Below, in pieces: positions 13,032 to 26,430 of a stretch of 64,000 nt of DNA. The notes under the pieces are model-generated. The model was not told the origin of the DNA. It did no database searches and was given only the letters and a program-made list of their open reading frames with translations. The translations under genes were made by a program, and so were the position numbers. Positions within the stretch are counted from its first letter, which is position 1; each line of letters opens with the position of its first letter. Source of the stretch: Pelobates cultripes (lineage: Eukaryota > Chordata > Amphibia > Anura > Pelobatidae); assembly GCA_933207985.1 (NCBI GenBank), contig OW240921.1, positions 97,992,167-98,056,166 on the forward strand, read 5' to 3'.

Positions 13032-16000
13032 AATATGCTTGCTTGTCCAAAGATAGATAAAAAAAAAATCAATAATAAGCAATAAAAAAACATTTGCTCA
13101 TCCATTTCGCATTACAATGTTTCAACAATTAAGGGGCAGGCAGTTTTTACTCCGTCATGTTATTCTTTGATCTTAGAACAAGATTTTTATTGATTTTACA
13201 GTGATGTATGTGTTCATTTATTTTACTTGGCAATAATTCATTTTGGTGACGGCACTTTGCCAGCTTCTCTCCACTTACAGATATCCGATGTATATCTTGT
13301 TACACTGATGTGACTTCTCTAGTTGTATTGAGGTTAACCTGTCAACATATAAAACAAGTGTGTTTTGACACCATATGATGTTCTTTTGCGGTGGAGTTGC
13401 ACTGTGGGGGGAGAGCACTTTCATACACCCCTTCTGAAACACTATACACAGGGATCTCCAGACATGGTAAATGTTGTCAACAGATTAAATATAAATAAGG
13501 TCTTTACAGAATCGTGTTGAATGGGTGGGTTTCAGAAATCTTTACTGGTAAATCTTCTCCAGCTGGAACTGATTAGTTTACAATAGACAACATAAAGAAG
13601 AATATTGGGGCATGTTATTGTCAGGTATAGGGCATGGTTTATAGGTCTCGTATTTATTGAAGGTAATCCCATTTCATGTAAAAGAAATATTAAATTGCAT
13701 GCCAACAAGCCTGACTTCCATAATATGTCAGGAATGTTAATCCTTATTCATCACAGCTAAAGAAAATATGTAAAATACATACAAGGGAGTGCTAAAGTTT
13801 TGGAACGCATGTCAGAGAAGATGAAATAATGAGGTTTTGGTGCCAATTCACAGTTTGTATGACTATGAAATGAGGAGAGGTTCACAGAAGTTCCATGGAA
13901 TGGTTCTAGTGGAACACAACTGTCTCAGCCAGGGAATGTCTTGACATCTGCCATGCCGTAGGTTCAGTTGGATGTTGTTTGTGCCAGTAACAAATTAATA
14001 GTTCAACTCCTGTGATGTTTCTCTAGGTAGGTTTGTCAATTACTAGTACCACAGTGTACCCTGGCACCCACAAGATCTCTACTGAACCACTGCATGTGGC
14101 CTCCAGTGATATTCTGCAATTTTTACTCTGGATGTTTGGGGTTTTTCCCTTGTTAACTGATGTCTCAGTTAAAACATGAGTAAAATTTGTGTTGATGCAC
14201 CTACGTTTGAAAGTTGCCAGTTTGATGCTGGCCGATGGCATCATTTCTTTTTTACCTTTTAAGACCTCAATGTGCATTGCAAGGGCACACGTTTATGGTT
14301 CTTGTTGTCTTACAGTGAGCTCCTCATTGTTTTGTGTGGGTTTGTTTTTGGCCTGTTTCTCTTGTTGATTTATTCTGGCAAGGGTAGGGTTTTCAGTGCT
14401 TTGCTACTCCAGCATACCAGGTTTTCGGCTGGTCCTTGATTTTGCTAGTAGGATTTTACTTTTGCGTTAGGTCCGGCCACTCTAAGGACTGGTAATACAC
14501 CTCCCACTCTTTCTTTCTTTGTCTTTGTTTAAGTCTGAATTTGGATCAGTGGTATCCTGACAATGGGCTGTAGGCACAAGTTTTCATAATCATGCATTTC
14601 TGTTACATCCCAGGATATTTAATATTATGTTTACTTTTACCCTATATACAGCAAATATGTTTTGTGAGGTCTGAAATATGAAATTAAATGTAGAAATCAA
14701 GACTACTTTATTTACCTCTGTTTTATAACTGGGCACCTTCATCTTGGCAACCTGTCAATCATAATAATTATTGTTGTTCTTTTCCGCCATTGAAAACTGC
14801 TAGTGGAACAGTTGAAACAAGCAGAATGCATTGTCTACCCTGGCTTTGTCTTGACTGAATTTGCTAAATCTTTTAAAAGTTTAACGCACGTTATAGGTTA
14901 ATTTTTAAAGGATTACAGTATTATTCAGTGGTTTACACTTACAGTTTCCCATTAATAAATCATAACAGCAATTGTTAATACCTAAAAACTAAAAAATATA
15001 TATCCTTTGGTACTGGTATAAGTTATTTCTGTGTAAATATGATACTTCTCTTTGAATACGGTTCCTTTACAGGAAGTCCCTAGACGTTACATATTGCTGC
15101 ATATTTTATATATTGATTCCCTTAACTTGACTGATTTTCATTCATTATTTTCAGTGAATGAAACTACGTGGTTGGCTCAATTTATTTTATAGAATTGTAT
15201 GGAAAAACTGTACATTTCCATTCAATTGTCTCCTTAAAACTGTTTGAATGGGAGCGGAGGTGCAACCATTTTTCTGCATTTTTCTGAGAAAACATGCTTC
15301 TGGCTTCATAAAAAAATTGAATATTATATTTCTTTATTGCATCATGCCCTATCAGAAACATTTTGCGCCTTCGGTGCCTGAAGGCTCCCGTTAACACATT
15401 GTTCTTTTCGTAAACTGCAAAGGAATGCAAAGGCATATGTGAAATAATCAATTTAGATCCCAGAGTAATGTAAAACAAGGTTATGGGAGAGAAAAATAGA
15501 ATAAAATAAGGAGATTTGCAGTAAGAATGAGAGAGAAAATTGGATCTTTTCTTCTATAATTATAAATTAATGTAAAAAAAAAAATATGTTCTGTGTTCCC
15601 TTATTACCTAATCAACGTTTTCTTTAACTCAATAACCCAATAACCATACTTCCGATTAACTGAGAATTGTTCATTCAGAATACCGTAGCTATGATTTTTT
15701 TCCCTGCAAATAATGAAGGTTATATCTTAATTTTTAGAAATCGTTTTCAATTAATGCTAAGTGTAGATGAGAAATCTCACATTATTGCTTTTAATGTACA
15801 TCTTACAGTTGTACAAGATACACTTTATTTGTATGTTATTTTATTTAATCACCGTAGCCATGAGTTAATTTACCGCTCTGCTTATGTTAATTTAACTCAA
15901 GCAATCTGACGATACAGAATTTTATTTTCTTATAATTACCCTGATAAAGCATTTAATTTATAGTAAAGTGTTCCAGTTCTAATAATTGGATTTGAAACAG

Positions 16001-18594
16001 AAAATTAGGTAAACATTGTAAAGCAAGTTTGTGTAGAATTTTACGTTTTATTTTATATCCAAAGGTAGTGTAGGGGTTTATTCCCTAAATAATGAGTTTC
16101 AATGTTTTCCCAAGTAAGGCTTAAGCGGTGAGGCCTAGAGGGACATAGGAAAGGGAGGTATAGTTACATGAATTACTCCTTTCCATGTACTGCTATCTAT
16201 TGCCCTTCTGTTTCTGAAAGATGACGCTATCATGTTTGCTTGAAATGGGGGTCTAAAGATCTGTGAATCAAATTGGACCTTATGTGTCGATATGCCTGTT
16301 CCCATCAGTCGTTATGATTGGGTGTTGACGGTAAATATCAAGAGTCAGCAAGTGGTATATGATTAAAACTTTGTCGTTTGTCAAATTTTGACATAATTTT
16401 TTCAGTGATGAAGAATATATATATATATTTTTTAATTTCTTTTATTCAAAGAATTTTCAGATTATGCAAAAACAGTGTCGCGGACACGCAGGTCCAATAA
16501 AGGCTTTTTCAATTCACGTCTCAGACATGAGATAGTTATAGTGAGCAACCATGGTGACATGCAAGTCATCAAACAGTCTAAAGAAACATTCTAGTTGGAC
16601 TCGTAGGTCCTAAAAACCTTTGTGTGGATAGGGCTTTCCCTCTAGCGTACGGTTGTTGTGGCTATGCTAGGCCACCTAGTGTGACAGAGGTGGTTTGTGT
16701 CTTGTGCCAAGACAGGTAGTGTGTAATGACCCACCGTATGGGGGAGAGAAACTGGATTTTGTGCGTGCCTAGCGAGTTCAGTTCTAGGATCTTTGGTGAC
16801 GGTGGGGTGGACCCCTGTTAATCTGGCTGGGGCGGAGGTGGTTTGTACTGTCTTAATCCTGTCTGCTCATTAACTCCCGCGTTTGACGTGGGTGCAAAGT
16901 TGAGCTTGTTTCTCCTTGTCTTATCCTTAACCGTGAACCCCTGTCTCTTTTCCTGTTTTACCTGGATGAAGAATATTTTAACTCTTTTAATTATAAGAAA
17001 TATAAATAATTTGATGTATACATAATACAAAACAGTCCCACCCCAAAAAAGAAGCAAAAACGTACTTTAAATAAGTAATTTATAATTCAATCATTAAAAT
17101 ACCTATTTAAGATAAATTAAGGTGATTTAGACACAGATTGTGGACGCTTAACCCGTTAAGGTCTTAAAAGGCGAAAAAGAAAAGTGATAGGTGCTCACTA
17201 TAGTATTAAACACAGGGTAGCTGTGGGCTGCAGTAACCAATACAAGCATTCCCAAACCTTGTAGATAGTAGAATATGAGAAAAGGTAGGAGGAGACCGTG
17301 CCCCAAACAATATATATAGAAATTTATACGTACCCAAGTTTTCTTAAAGCTGTACACACAGTTGACCTCAAACATAAAAACAAAAAATATAATATTGCAG
17401 TACAGTATATCTGGTGAATAGGTAGTGAAGTAATCTTATGTGGTTATCACTCACATTTGAGGATATATGTTGGTATAGACGTCCCGGATGTCTCAAGTAA
17501 GGTGCAAAATGCAGGACATGTGTAAAAATAAGTACAAGAAAAAATACTCCAATGGTGAAGTAAGTACTAATAGATATAAAAAAGAAATAAAGTAATGCAC
17601 TTACATTTACCTGAGCAGAATTTGCTCTGGTATATACAGCATGGGTGGTATATTCCCCACCTAGGAATATGATGGTACCAGGAAGCGGAGAAAAAATATT
17701 GGATAAAACTAAATATGTATTATGTCTTAAAAGGCAATCCTGTATGCTGACAATCCTACAAAATAAATGAATGACTGTTCATCGGGTTTGTGTATGCAGA
17801 ATTCGTGATTTAAGATTCTGGAATCGCTGTTAGTAAAACGGTGCATTTTTTTGTAAATTTTTTTTGCACATTTTTTTTATCAATTGTCTTAGGAAACTCT
17901 GTAAGGTGATTAATGTACTGTGAAAACGAACAAAAGCAGAGATGACAGGAAACATGGGCCATGCAGAGACTTGCCCGAGTAGGGAGATGCAATGCGGAAG
18001 GCATTTTATAACAGTAGCAAGTAAATTGCTTTATGATGAAACAAAAAATAATAATGATAAACTCCTTTGTGAATCTTTACACCCGGAGGATGTTGAGGCC
18101 AATGCAAAACCACCGCAATTATCTAGGTAATTCTTAGAGCAGGCCAGGTAATTGCTGTGTGGGATTCACCCAGATTAGTTTATATTACCAGGCCATTTCA
18201 CATAGAAAAACATTGTTCAGGAATCACTGCACTTTGTGAACTGGAGGGTGTTATTGCTTACAATAACAACACAGAGTAGACATATCATCCCGACTTTAGG
18301 TTTCATTTAAGGTTATTTGGTGTTTCAAAGACTGCACACAATGAAATATTGGGAGAGAGCTAATTTTTCATTTATTTGAAAGGAATTTCATGGACAAGCC
18401 TACTCCTTGTACAATCATGGGACTTACTCACTAGGCGGCAATGCGGTCCAAATAAGGCTCCTTGTCAGTGGGGATGGAGAAAACTTAGAAACCAGTGTTT
18501 ACTGGTATTCAATAAAATTGCTTAATTCTTGTGGATAATTCTGCTAGCTCCCATGACAGCCTGCTTCCCGAGGAGGACGATGCTTAAAGATTTG
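13032..18594. other. No gene recognised
   Basis: AT-rich. The segment 16425-16970 begins with a TA/T run and has higher GC, and the segment 17160-17640 has a GTGCTCACTATAGTATTAAA-type start; both look like diverged dispersed repeats without identifiable ends. Frames here are short and unsupported. Confidence 0.5.
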
Positions 18595-18860
18595 ACTTAA
18601 GATATTACACATGCCTAATGAACCACACTCATACACATACCTAATTAGCCACACGCTCCAACACAACTCTGCATACTTATACTTATACGACACCTAATTA
18701 GCCATACTCGCGCACTCACCTGCATAGATTTTCTCACACACACATGCAGGTCTAATAAGCCGCAATCTCTCTCACTTACAAATGTATGCACAAAAAGCCA
18801 TTATACACACAGATATCTCATCAGCTACAATCTCTATCACGCACACAGAAACACTCTTGT
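18595..18860. repeat. CA-rich degenerate tandem repeat
   Basis: Recurring CCTAATNAGCCACAC blocks about 45-65 bp apart within ACAC-rich sequence. Related CA-rich stretches lie at 21050-21260 and 56660-56800. Confidence 0.55.
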
Positions 18861-21044
18861 TCCGGGCTGGCTAATGACACTGTTCAAGGTGGAGTTACAC
18901 CTTGGGCAACAAAGAGTATTTTCTCTGTATGTGCAGCATTTTTAAGGTAAAACACTGCACTTACAGACCTTAAGTACCATGACCACCTCAAATCAGTGTT
19001 TGGAGAAACATTTTGTACGTCTCCTGTCTTATCTTTGCGGTGTAAGAACAGCCATCTATAAGTTTTCTTTAGTCAGAAGTAACAATTATTTGCAAAGACT
19101 GCTCACAATTTAAACAAGTTAAACTGACAATGAGCATGGAGATGTCCAGTGTTTGTAAAGGTCGTTAGATTTTATCTGCGTGCACAGCCTTGCAGTCTAC
19201 TGCATGGTCTTTGGATGGATAACCGATGTGTCCAACCAAAGAGAGTTTAAAGATGGCTGCCTCCCCTGGGCAAGAGTAAGATAGAGGATACGCTTAAAGT
19301 GATTATTTACTTAAATGTATGCCTTGCAATGTAATAAACAGAGGCTAAAATACATGTAATCTTCTATTTTCAATAATAATACAAATGATGACAGTTTTCC
19401 CTTAATAAAAAAATAAAAGTGGCTTAGCACCGTCACTCTTTTATACCTCCTAACCCAATCATTTAGCCACGATCAAACACTCCAACATTTAAAATCTAAT
19501 CTTAGTAATTAAGAAATGAAATCTTGTTTAGAATCTTGCTTCTCATTTTTGTATGTTCTGGCGTTTTGCTGTATATACCCTGTGCTCAGATACCAAAAAG
19601 GAGAACAATTTGTCCTTAGCACAAAACAAACTTGCTATAGAAGAATATAGTTGTTATCGTACAAACCAAAACAACAGAGACATTTTTTCCCCAGCGCTGC
19701 CTAGTTTGGGATACAAAATACAAGAGAAAATAACTGGTGGCTTGTTCTGAATTAATTTATGCAGGAAAAAAACAAAAGAGAAATTATACAGGAACCCGCA
19801 TGTGACACAGGACACTGAACAGCTTTTATTTCAATCTAGCTTGCAGCTAGAATATATTTGTACTTTGAATAAAGCACTGTCTTAATATCAGTTGAGACAA
19901 TTTGACTCTTGAGGTTTATATTTCAGTTTTTTTTTTTTTTTTTCTTACATTTACATTTTACATTTGACAAATTATCTTTTTGCTGCATTAAGGTACTTTA
20001 TAGGTCACTCTTGTAGAAGATGCAAGAATTGTTTGACTTTAGCTCCTGAAATACTGTGTTGGGGGAATAATTTCTCGTTTCACTGGGATACTGGAAGTCA
20101 TGAGAAAAAAACAAACTAGGAATGCCAAATGTGTGGTATCTCGGAAGATAGTGATAAATTCCAGTTTCAAGTCGAAAAGTGACTGAATCAGTTCAGTAAA
20201 GGCTGCAGCAGGGAGCTAGGTAGAGCTACGGGGTGCAATCAACATGGACAAGTAAGAATAAATAGCCATTTATATTGTATAAATCAGCTTCAGGTTGATA
20301 AGTTAGAGTCGAACCATGCTTTAATTTATTGAAGTCAGGCCCTTATGACTGTTGCTCTAGGCTTCTACCTGTTTTTCAAACCTTTCATGACTGCAAATGA
20401 TTTTGTCACTGCTGGAGGGTACATCCTTAAAATCTAGGCCACCGGGAGACAGCATGTGGATTTTCAGCTGTCAACAAACCATGAGTCTATACAACTAATT
20501 CCTTGCGCTACTGAAATATGTATTGATCTGTTCCAGAAACGCATTGACCTTCATCGGATTTACAAACTTTACAGCAGGACCGTTGCTTTTATTTTGTACA
20601 AAAAATTAGTTAACTGAAAGCTAAATATGGGTTATGATTTTGTATTTGATTCTCACTGCTTTTAATATGTGTTGTAACTGTTTGTATGACTGTCCTGGCA
20701 TGTCCATGGCATACTATGTAAATTAAGTTAACCACTGCAGTGCCAAATGTGCAGACACAAGCTTACTGCTCCAATGAAAGAATACAGCATTTCTCAATTG
20801 ATACCGAGCAACATCATGGTGCATTAATTTTGCCATGGACACAGGAGTGTTGATACCTTGCTGCATTGATTACATCAGAATGTGCTTCAGTAATTGTAAT
20901 TGGATGTTGATGGGAGCAGGAGCATACCTAGATTAATAAGTACTCTGGGTGGAAATGTATAGTGGTACCCCCACCCACCCAAAACTGTAGATTTTTATTT
21001 TTGTCATTCTGCAATGCCCCTAACGCTTTTTTTTATTATGAAGA

Positions 21045-21262
21045 TTGCAAGCACACACAGTCACATACATATATACACATCTACTCACACAAATGGTCAC
21101 ACTCATATACACGCACAAACATTCATACGCACATACGCTTACATTCATATGCACACACACATTTAAAAACTTACATTTGTATTCATAAATACACTAAAAC
21201 ATACTCATAAACACACGTTCACATTCACATACACAGATATACTCACATTTATAAACTTACAC
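21045..21262. repeat. CA-rich degenerate microsatellite
   Basis: Mostly (CACA/CATA)n with many interruptions. The frame across it encodes His/Thr/Tyr-rich low-complexity sequence and is not considered a gene. Confidence 0.7.
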
Positions 21263-21905
21263 ACTGATTTGAATTTTATTTCAATCTTTTAGCCCTCCTG
21301 TTGCAAGCTCTGAAGTCTGAATAATTAAATAGGCAGATTCCATAGGTAGATGCATGCTCTGGTCGGGGCGTTGGGTGGGGGGCCCCATGCTGCCTATGAA
21401 ATGGGCGGCCCACCCTCTTGGTTCTAAGCTGGACCTAAACTGTTCTGTTACCAATCTAAATCTAAAATCTAAATCTAAAAACGTACTAAAAAACAAAAAA
21501 ACAAATATTGTGGAAAAAACAAAATAAAAAAAAGCAAACCTCCACAGATATGTGTCAACTAAAATGTATAAATACCAAATATCCTTACTCAAAAGACATC
21601 AGAATAAATCACTTAACATCTTATACCATTGTCAGATCTATATCACAGTCCTTGCATATAAATATAGCACCATATAGGGTCAGCAATCATCACTGATAGG
21701 CCATTAATTAACCAGGGGATTATATTTACAGAATAGGTTTGTAGGCCAACTTCGATCACTTGTCACGCAAATATAACATTGTGCGATGTAGGTCTGCCCT
21801 TGGTTGCTAGACTTTTACATTGATCCAAATCATCTGAGTCTTCTTATTCAATGCAGAAGTTAATCAGGGATGTATTGTTGATCCGTCCTGTGTCACTGTC
21901 TATAT

Positions 21906-22056
21906 CAGGGGTGCCCAAAATGGGAGATCGCCAGATGTTTTAAAGCTACAGCTTTCACAATTCTTTGTCAATTTTAAAGGCAATCTAAGTGTATGCAAAG
22001 CATCACGGTAGTTGTAGTTATACCACATCTGGGGATCTACCATTTGGGCACCCCTG
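21906..22056. mobile_element. hAT-like MITE
   Basis: Ends CAGGGGTGCCCAAAATGG and CCATTTGGGCACCCCTG. Same family as 37605-37752. The flanking 8-mers match at only 5 of 8 bases, so it is older. Confidence 0.75.
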
Positions 22057-22335
22057 CTTTGTATATATAGCACCAGCGCAGTCAAATCTGTTCATAGCTC
22101 ATATAGAGCACCGTCTGTAATTCCCAACATGATTTAAACATGCACGTTCCAACATGATTTAAAAATACAATATATGTTTAAACAGCAGACTTTTTTTCCC
22201 TACAGTTTAGAATCCTTTACATGTTTTGAAATCTTACTATCACTTCATCATCTATGCAATGCAGACCCGTATATATATAGAATGAAGTGGGAATACCCTC
22301 TCTCCAAAGTAAAATATCATTTCTTGCTAGCTATC

Positions 22336-22367
22336 AGGTGGTTGCCATGGAAACGGCAACCACCTGA
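22336..22367. promoter_or_regulatory. RFX X-box-like motif within a hairpin
   Basis: GTTGCCATGGAAAC (22341-22354) matches the RFX X-box palindrome. It sits in an inverted repeat with 12-bp perfect arms, CAGGTGGTTGCC and GGCAACCACCTG, around an 8-base loop. Function is inferred from the motif only. Confidence 0.35.
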
Positions 22368-22429
22368 ATAAGTTGTTGTTTCTTGGTAGATGCTATAAAT
22401 CAGGAATCACCAAGTGTCTCCTTAACCTA

Positions 22430-22695
22430 TGTTTGCCCCTCTTACCAAATGTTTGGCACCTTTGTATATCTTACCCCCTTTTGGGTCTTTTTTCCCCCTT
22501 TTGGGCATTGTATCCCCCTTTTTGTCATTCTTATTCCCATTTGTAAAACTTAATCCCCCTATTGTGCTCTTATACCCCTCATTTGTCTCTCTTCCCCCCT
22601 TTTGTATGTCTAACACAGCTTTAGTGATACTTATTCCCTTTTTTGCCCCTCTTGTGTCTCTTTCTTCTCGTTTTGTGGCTATCTCCCCCATGGGC
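22430..22695. repeat. Degenerate pyrimidine-rich minisatellite
   Basis: A run of about nine degenerate units of 25-30 bp built on CCCCCTTTTGNNT..., open in both strands because it lacks stops. I read it as a repeat, not a gene. Confidence 0.65.
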
Positions 22696-23734
22696 CTGAT
22701 CTGACAGGAAACCGCTTGCTACTAATTCCCCGCTACCTCCAGTCACAGCGAACATCTCTCTGTTAGCACAGGCCTTGGCTTTAATCTGAAAATTACTCCT
22801 TAAGCCAGAACTGCCATATTTGGGTTTTAATAAAGTGTAATTCTTTAATTAACATCTAAACCAAAAAGGAAGCTAGAGATACCTTATTTGATGTGTTTTG
22901 ATAGCAATTAGTACAGCTCACAGGTCATTGAAAGCACTGTGGATTTTGTGAAATGCATTTCGCACGATGCTCTGTCAGCCTAAACATAAGCTCACATACC
23001 TATGCAGTGATAAGGTATGTCATCACTGTCACAGACCATCATAAGGCACAGCTGAATTATTTGACCTACTGAAACATCCAATTACCCTTGGAAACGCTTG
23101 ATTTATAGAGAGATGCATAACATAGGGATTTATTCACTATTCGTGGAAAAGACAAGGGTTCTGCAAATATATCAGCTAAAAATATATGGACTAAAATTTG
23201 CAAATCCTTCCCCAGTATTCCCATTTTAATGAATAAACCCCATGTTTTTTTTCTTTTAAATAATACATTTAGGTTTACATTGACTGGAGAAGCTTATTAA
23301 GAAAAAATGTTTTATTCAGGGTTGTGATTTATGGACAGCAGCCTGCAAGACTCAATGCAACCCTGAAAGTTGAATTTATTTTTTATGAGCTTCACTGATT
23401 AAAACAGGCATGCGGTTGCCTAAACTGCATCATTTATGTCCTTAAAGCTTAACTTTATTCCGAGAATTCCTAAGAATACGGTATATCATCAAGATAGAGA
23501 TCACTACAGTAATCGCGCAAAATCATTGGCTCAGACATGTAATGCTGTGTTTCTCTTTGTTTAGAAAGATTAAATGAATACAATATGGATTGGAATGCCA
23601 TAGTTTAGTCTGCTATGTTCTGTCTGCATGTACTTTAAAAAAAAATGCATACTTATTCTGTTACAGATTAACAGTGATATGAATGAAGTTTAATTCTGTG
23701 TGTTACATCTGGACCAATAGGAACACTCCATTTT

Positions 23735-23748
23735 GTTTCCATGGTGAC
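23735..23748. promoter_or_regulatory. RFX X-box-like motif
   Basis: GTTTCCATGGTGAC, an X-box variant, 22 bp from an inverted CCAAT-like motif (ACCAATAGG at 23713-23721). No gene start is recognised nearby. Confidence 0.3.
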
Positions 23749-23950
23749 TATTCAACATTTAGTACAGTACTTTGCCCTGGGAATTGCTATTAATACGTAT
23801 GGAACATTGTATTATCCCAAAGACCACCAGCTCTTGGGACTTATGATGGCCACATTGTTAGCTCAGTGATTGTTGCACTTTTAACATGCTTGTTATTATT
23901 TATCCAACTGAATTATTTGCTATTAAAATATAGAACTCAGTTTACTTGAC

Positions 23951-24306
23951 TTCCGAACACTATAGTGTCACTGTCAGAAATAGGGCCCCTTCAGGTTTGC
24001 AGTAAATTTTTTTATTTTTTTTAAAGTTCATTTTTACTTTCCTTTATCCAGCGCCGAGGCTTCTTCTGTGCAACTTACCTCTCAGCCTCCCACAATGTCA
24101 TAGAGGAGGTAGGGCCCCGTGCGCCGATGTCCAATCAAACGTTCCTCATATAGAAGAGCCTCTAGTGGCTGTCATACCGATTTTACTATTTCTAAAAAAA
24201 AAAAAAACTGCATTGTTTTACAAAGCAGGGTTAAAAGGACATCAACACAGCACCCACACCACTTCATTGAGATAAAGTGGTTTGAGTGACTATAGTGTCC
24301 CATTAA
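23951..24306. mobile_element. T2-type MITE
   Basis: Left end GAACACTATAG with a degraded TTAA; right end CTATAGTGTCCCA-TTAA. A right-end hairpin at 24250-24287 matches that of 47201-47645. Confidence 0.65.
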
Positions 24307-25170
24307 GATTTAAAAAATTTTTTTTTAATGGTTCCTGTTATTGTCATTTACATCATATGTCAAGCTGTCCTGGCGCTGCATAGTACACAGGGTAAATATA
24401 TTTTACCTCTTTTGTACCATGTGATTAGGGACTGTGAGTATGCGTGTGTGTGTACAGCTTTAAGAATGGATTGCCTGAGGGCACACACTTGTACAGTATA
24501 TCCCAACTAGATGAATGAGTATAAATAAGCAGCATGGAGCGATGATATCACCACCCCGTGTGTTCAAGAAGGGTAAGTGCATTTTATACCTTCTCTGCAC
24601 TCCTCACCTTGGTATATTCATTTTGGAACTATCTCTTTCATAGAAGGCACATGTACTCTTTAAAAAATCCCATTCTGGTATATTAAAGAAAGCATGTCCT
24701 CTATGTACAGGTAGGGTAGATTAAAAAAGACATGACCCAACTGTACATCCACTTGCTAGCATAGTTTAGGACACTAGAGGGCAGTGCTGTCCTGTATTGG
24801 AAATGTATGCCTGAAGCTGCAAAGTTTTGTAACAATGTCTTATTTTACTGGTACAAGTCCAATGGAAACTTCTAAAGTAGAGCTATGCAAGTGGCTAATT
24901 TATTTCCATTAACACGCAAATGTAGTTGCTTAATTGGAGAGAAAGTAAAATACTTGTTTCCTTTTAAATTAATAACTGTAATATGATCTACGTATCAACG
25001 CTAATATGCAGAAGGCTGATACAATATTTGTCACGCACTACATATTTTACAGCTTGGATTGATACTATATTTTATATGCTGGAGCTATGCGCGGTACTTC
25101 TTCTAAGTCTATTCATGCATTCAGTAAGTAAATGTATGTATTAGGAACATCTATAAATATCAGAATGACC

Positions 25171-25273
25171 TGATGTTTTGGACTAAATCTACCATAATGC
25201 TCTTACAGCCATCATGCTGGCAAAGCATCATGGGCGTCGTAGTCCACAAGATCTGGAGTGCCAAAGGTTGCTT
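25171..25273. mobile_element. Diverged foldback MITE
   Basis: Contains GATGTTTTGGACTAAATCTA on the left and the GTAGTCCACAAGATCTGGAG block on the right, then GCCAAAGGTTGC. Same family as 62777-62901. A weaker match lies at about 11888-11975. Confidence 0.5.
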
Positions 25274-25593
25274 GCCCCAGACCTATATTATTTCAGAACT
25301 TCATTCTTGAATTGTAAGATTCTTTTCCCATCAGCACGTCATCTGTCCGTAGGGAAGACGTACAAGTCTATCTTGATGATCAAATAATCCAAAATAAAAG
25401 GTAAAAGGTTCATTTTCCTCCAATTACTTTTTTCTCCATAAATGACATTAATCCATCCATTCTAAAGCAACTAGCAAATGCCTTCTATGTCATAATTATT
25501 ATTTACAATGTTAAATATGTTTACGAGTAAACAGAAATGTAGTGCTTCACAAAAACAATAATAAAAAATGTATAAAAAGCAGTGCTTAGTAAC

Positions 25594-25835
25594 TAGGGAT
25601 GTGCATGGGCAAAAAATTTGATTCGGTTCTGAAATTCGGGTAAGTAAATGGCATTCCGTCCGGTTCGGCACTTCGGAACTGCCGAACGTCATCACTTCGG
25701 AACTTCAGCGCTTCTGAACTTCAGTGCAATGGAACTTCGCCACTTTGGACATTCGTAAGCATCCGAATGTCCGAATGGCATGAAATTCGTAAAAATGTAC
25801 ATTTGAAACAAAATGAATTGCACATGTCTAATCTA
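25594..25835. repeat. Element with GAACTTCGG array, copy 1
   Basis: Flanked by GGGATGTGCATGGGC and its near complement TGCACATGTCT. The interior is a degenerate array of 13-16-bp units based on CACTTCGGAACTTC. Confidence 0.6.
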
Positions 25836-25878
25836 TATCTATCTATCTATCTATCTATATATATATATATATTTATAT
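25831..25878. repeat. (TCTA)n/(TA)n microsatellite
   Basis: Five TCTA units passing into a TA run. Confidence 0.85.
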
Positions 25879-26189
25879 TTATATCTAATTGGGATATACA
25901 GGATTACTTTATATATCCTATATAATAATTGGCTAAGTATGTTTGTCCGATGCAGTCATGCTCAGTAGAGACTGCGCGATAATGAATGGGACAAACATCC
26001 CATGCCAGGCGGCATGGTAGCAAAGTACTTACTGTGCTCTTGCAGCACAGCTCCCTCACACATCCTTCAGGGTCCTCTGGCAGCCGTGAAGTGATGCATA
26101 CAAGATATGATGTCATTGCACAAAAGGATTTGGCTTATTGGTCAAGATTCCTGTCATCATTCACTTAATTTTACCTCCCTCTCTCTTGT

Positions 26190-26430
26190 TTTGCCACTTT
26201 TCAGAAATCAGAATGACTTTGGCACTTTGGCACCTTGAAGCTTTGGCACTTCAGAGCTTCAGCGATTCTGAACTTTAGCACTTCCGAACTACCGAACTTT
26301 GTCACTTCGGAACTTCGGCGCTTCGGAACTTCGTCACTTTGGAACTTTGGCACTTCAGACATTTGTAAGCATCCGAATGTCTGAATGGCATAACATTTTT
26401 ATGAATGTACATGTACACATGTCTATTAGT
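26190..26430. repeat. GAACTTCGG array, copy 2
   Basis: Same CACTTCGGAACTTC-based units, followed by the same ATTCGTAAGCATCCGAATGT-like block and a shortened GTACACATGTCT end. The two copies are about 600 bp apart in the same orientation. Confidence 0.6.

Noticed and set aside
20962..21210. 82-codon frame rich in His, Thr and Tyr
   Set aside because: Translation of CA/TA-rich simple sequence.
22422..22704. Overlapping 89- and 91-codon frames on opposite strands
   Set aside because: Produced by a stop-poor degenerate minisatellite; low-complexity peptides.
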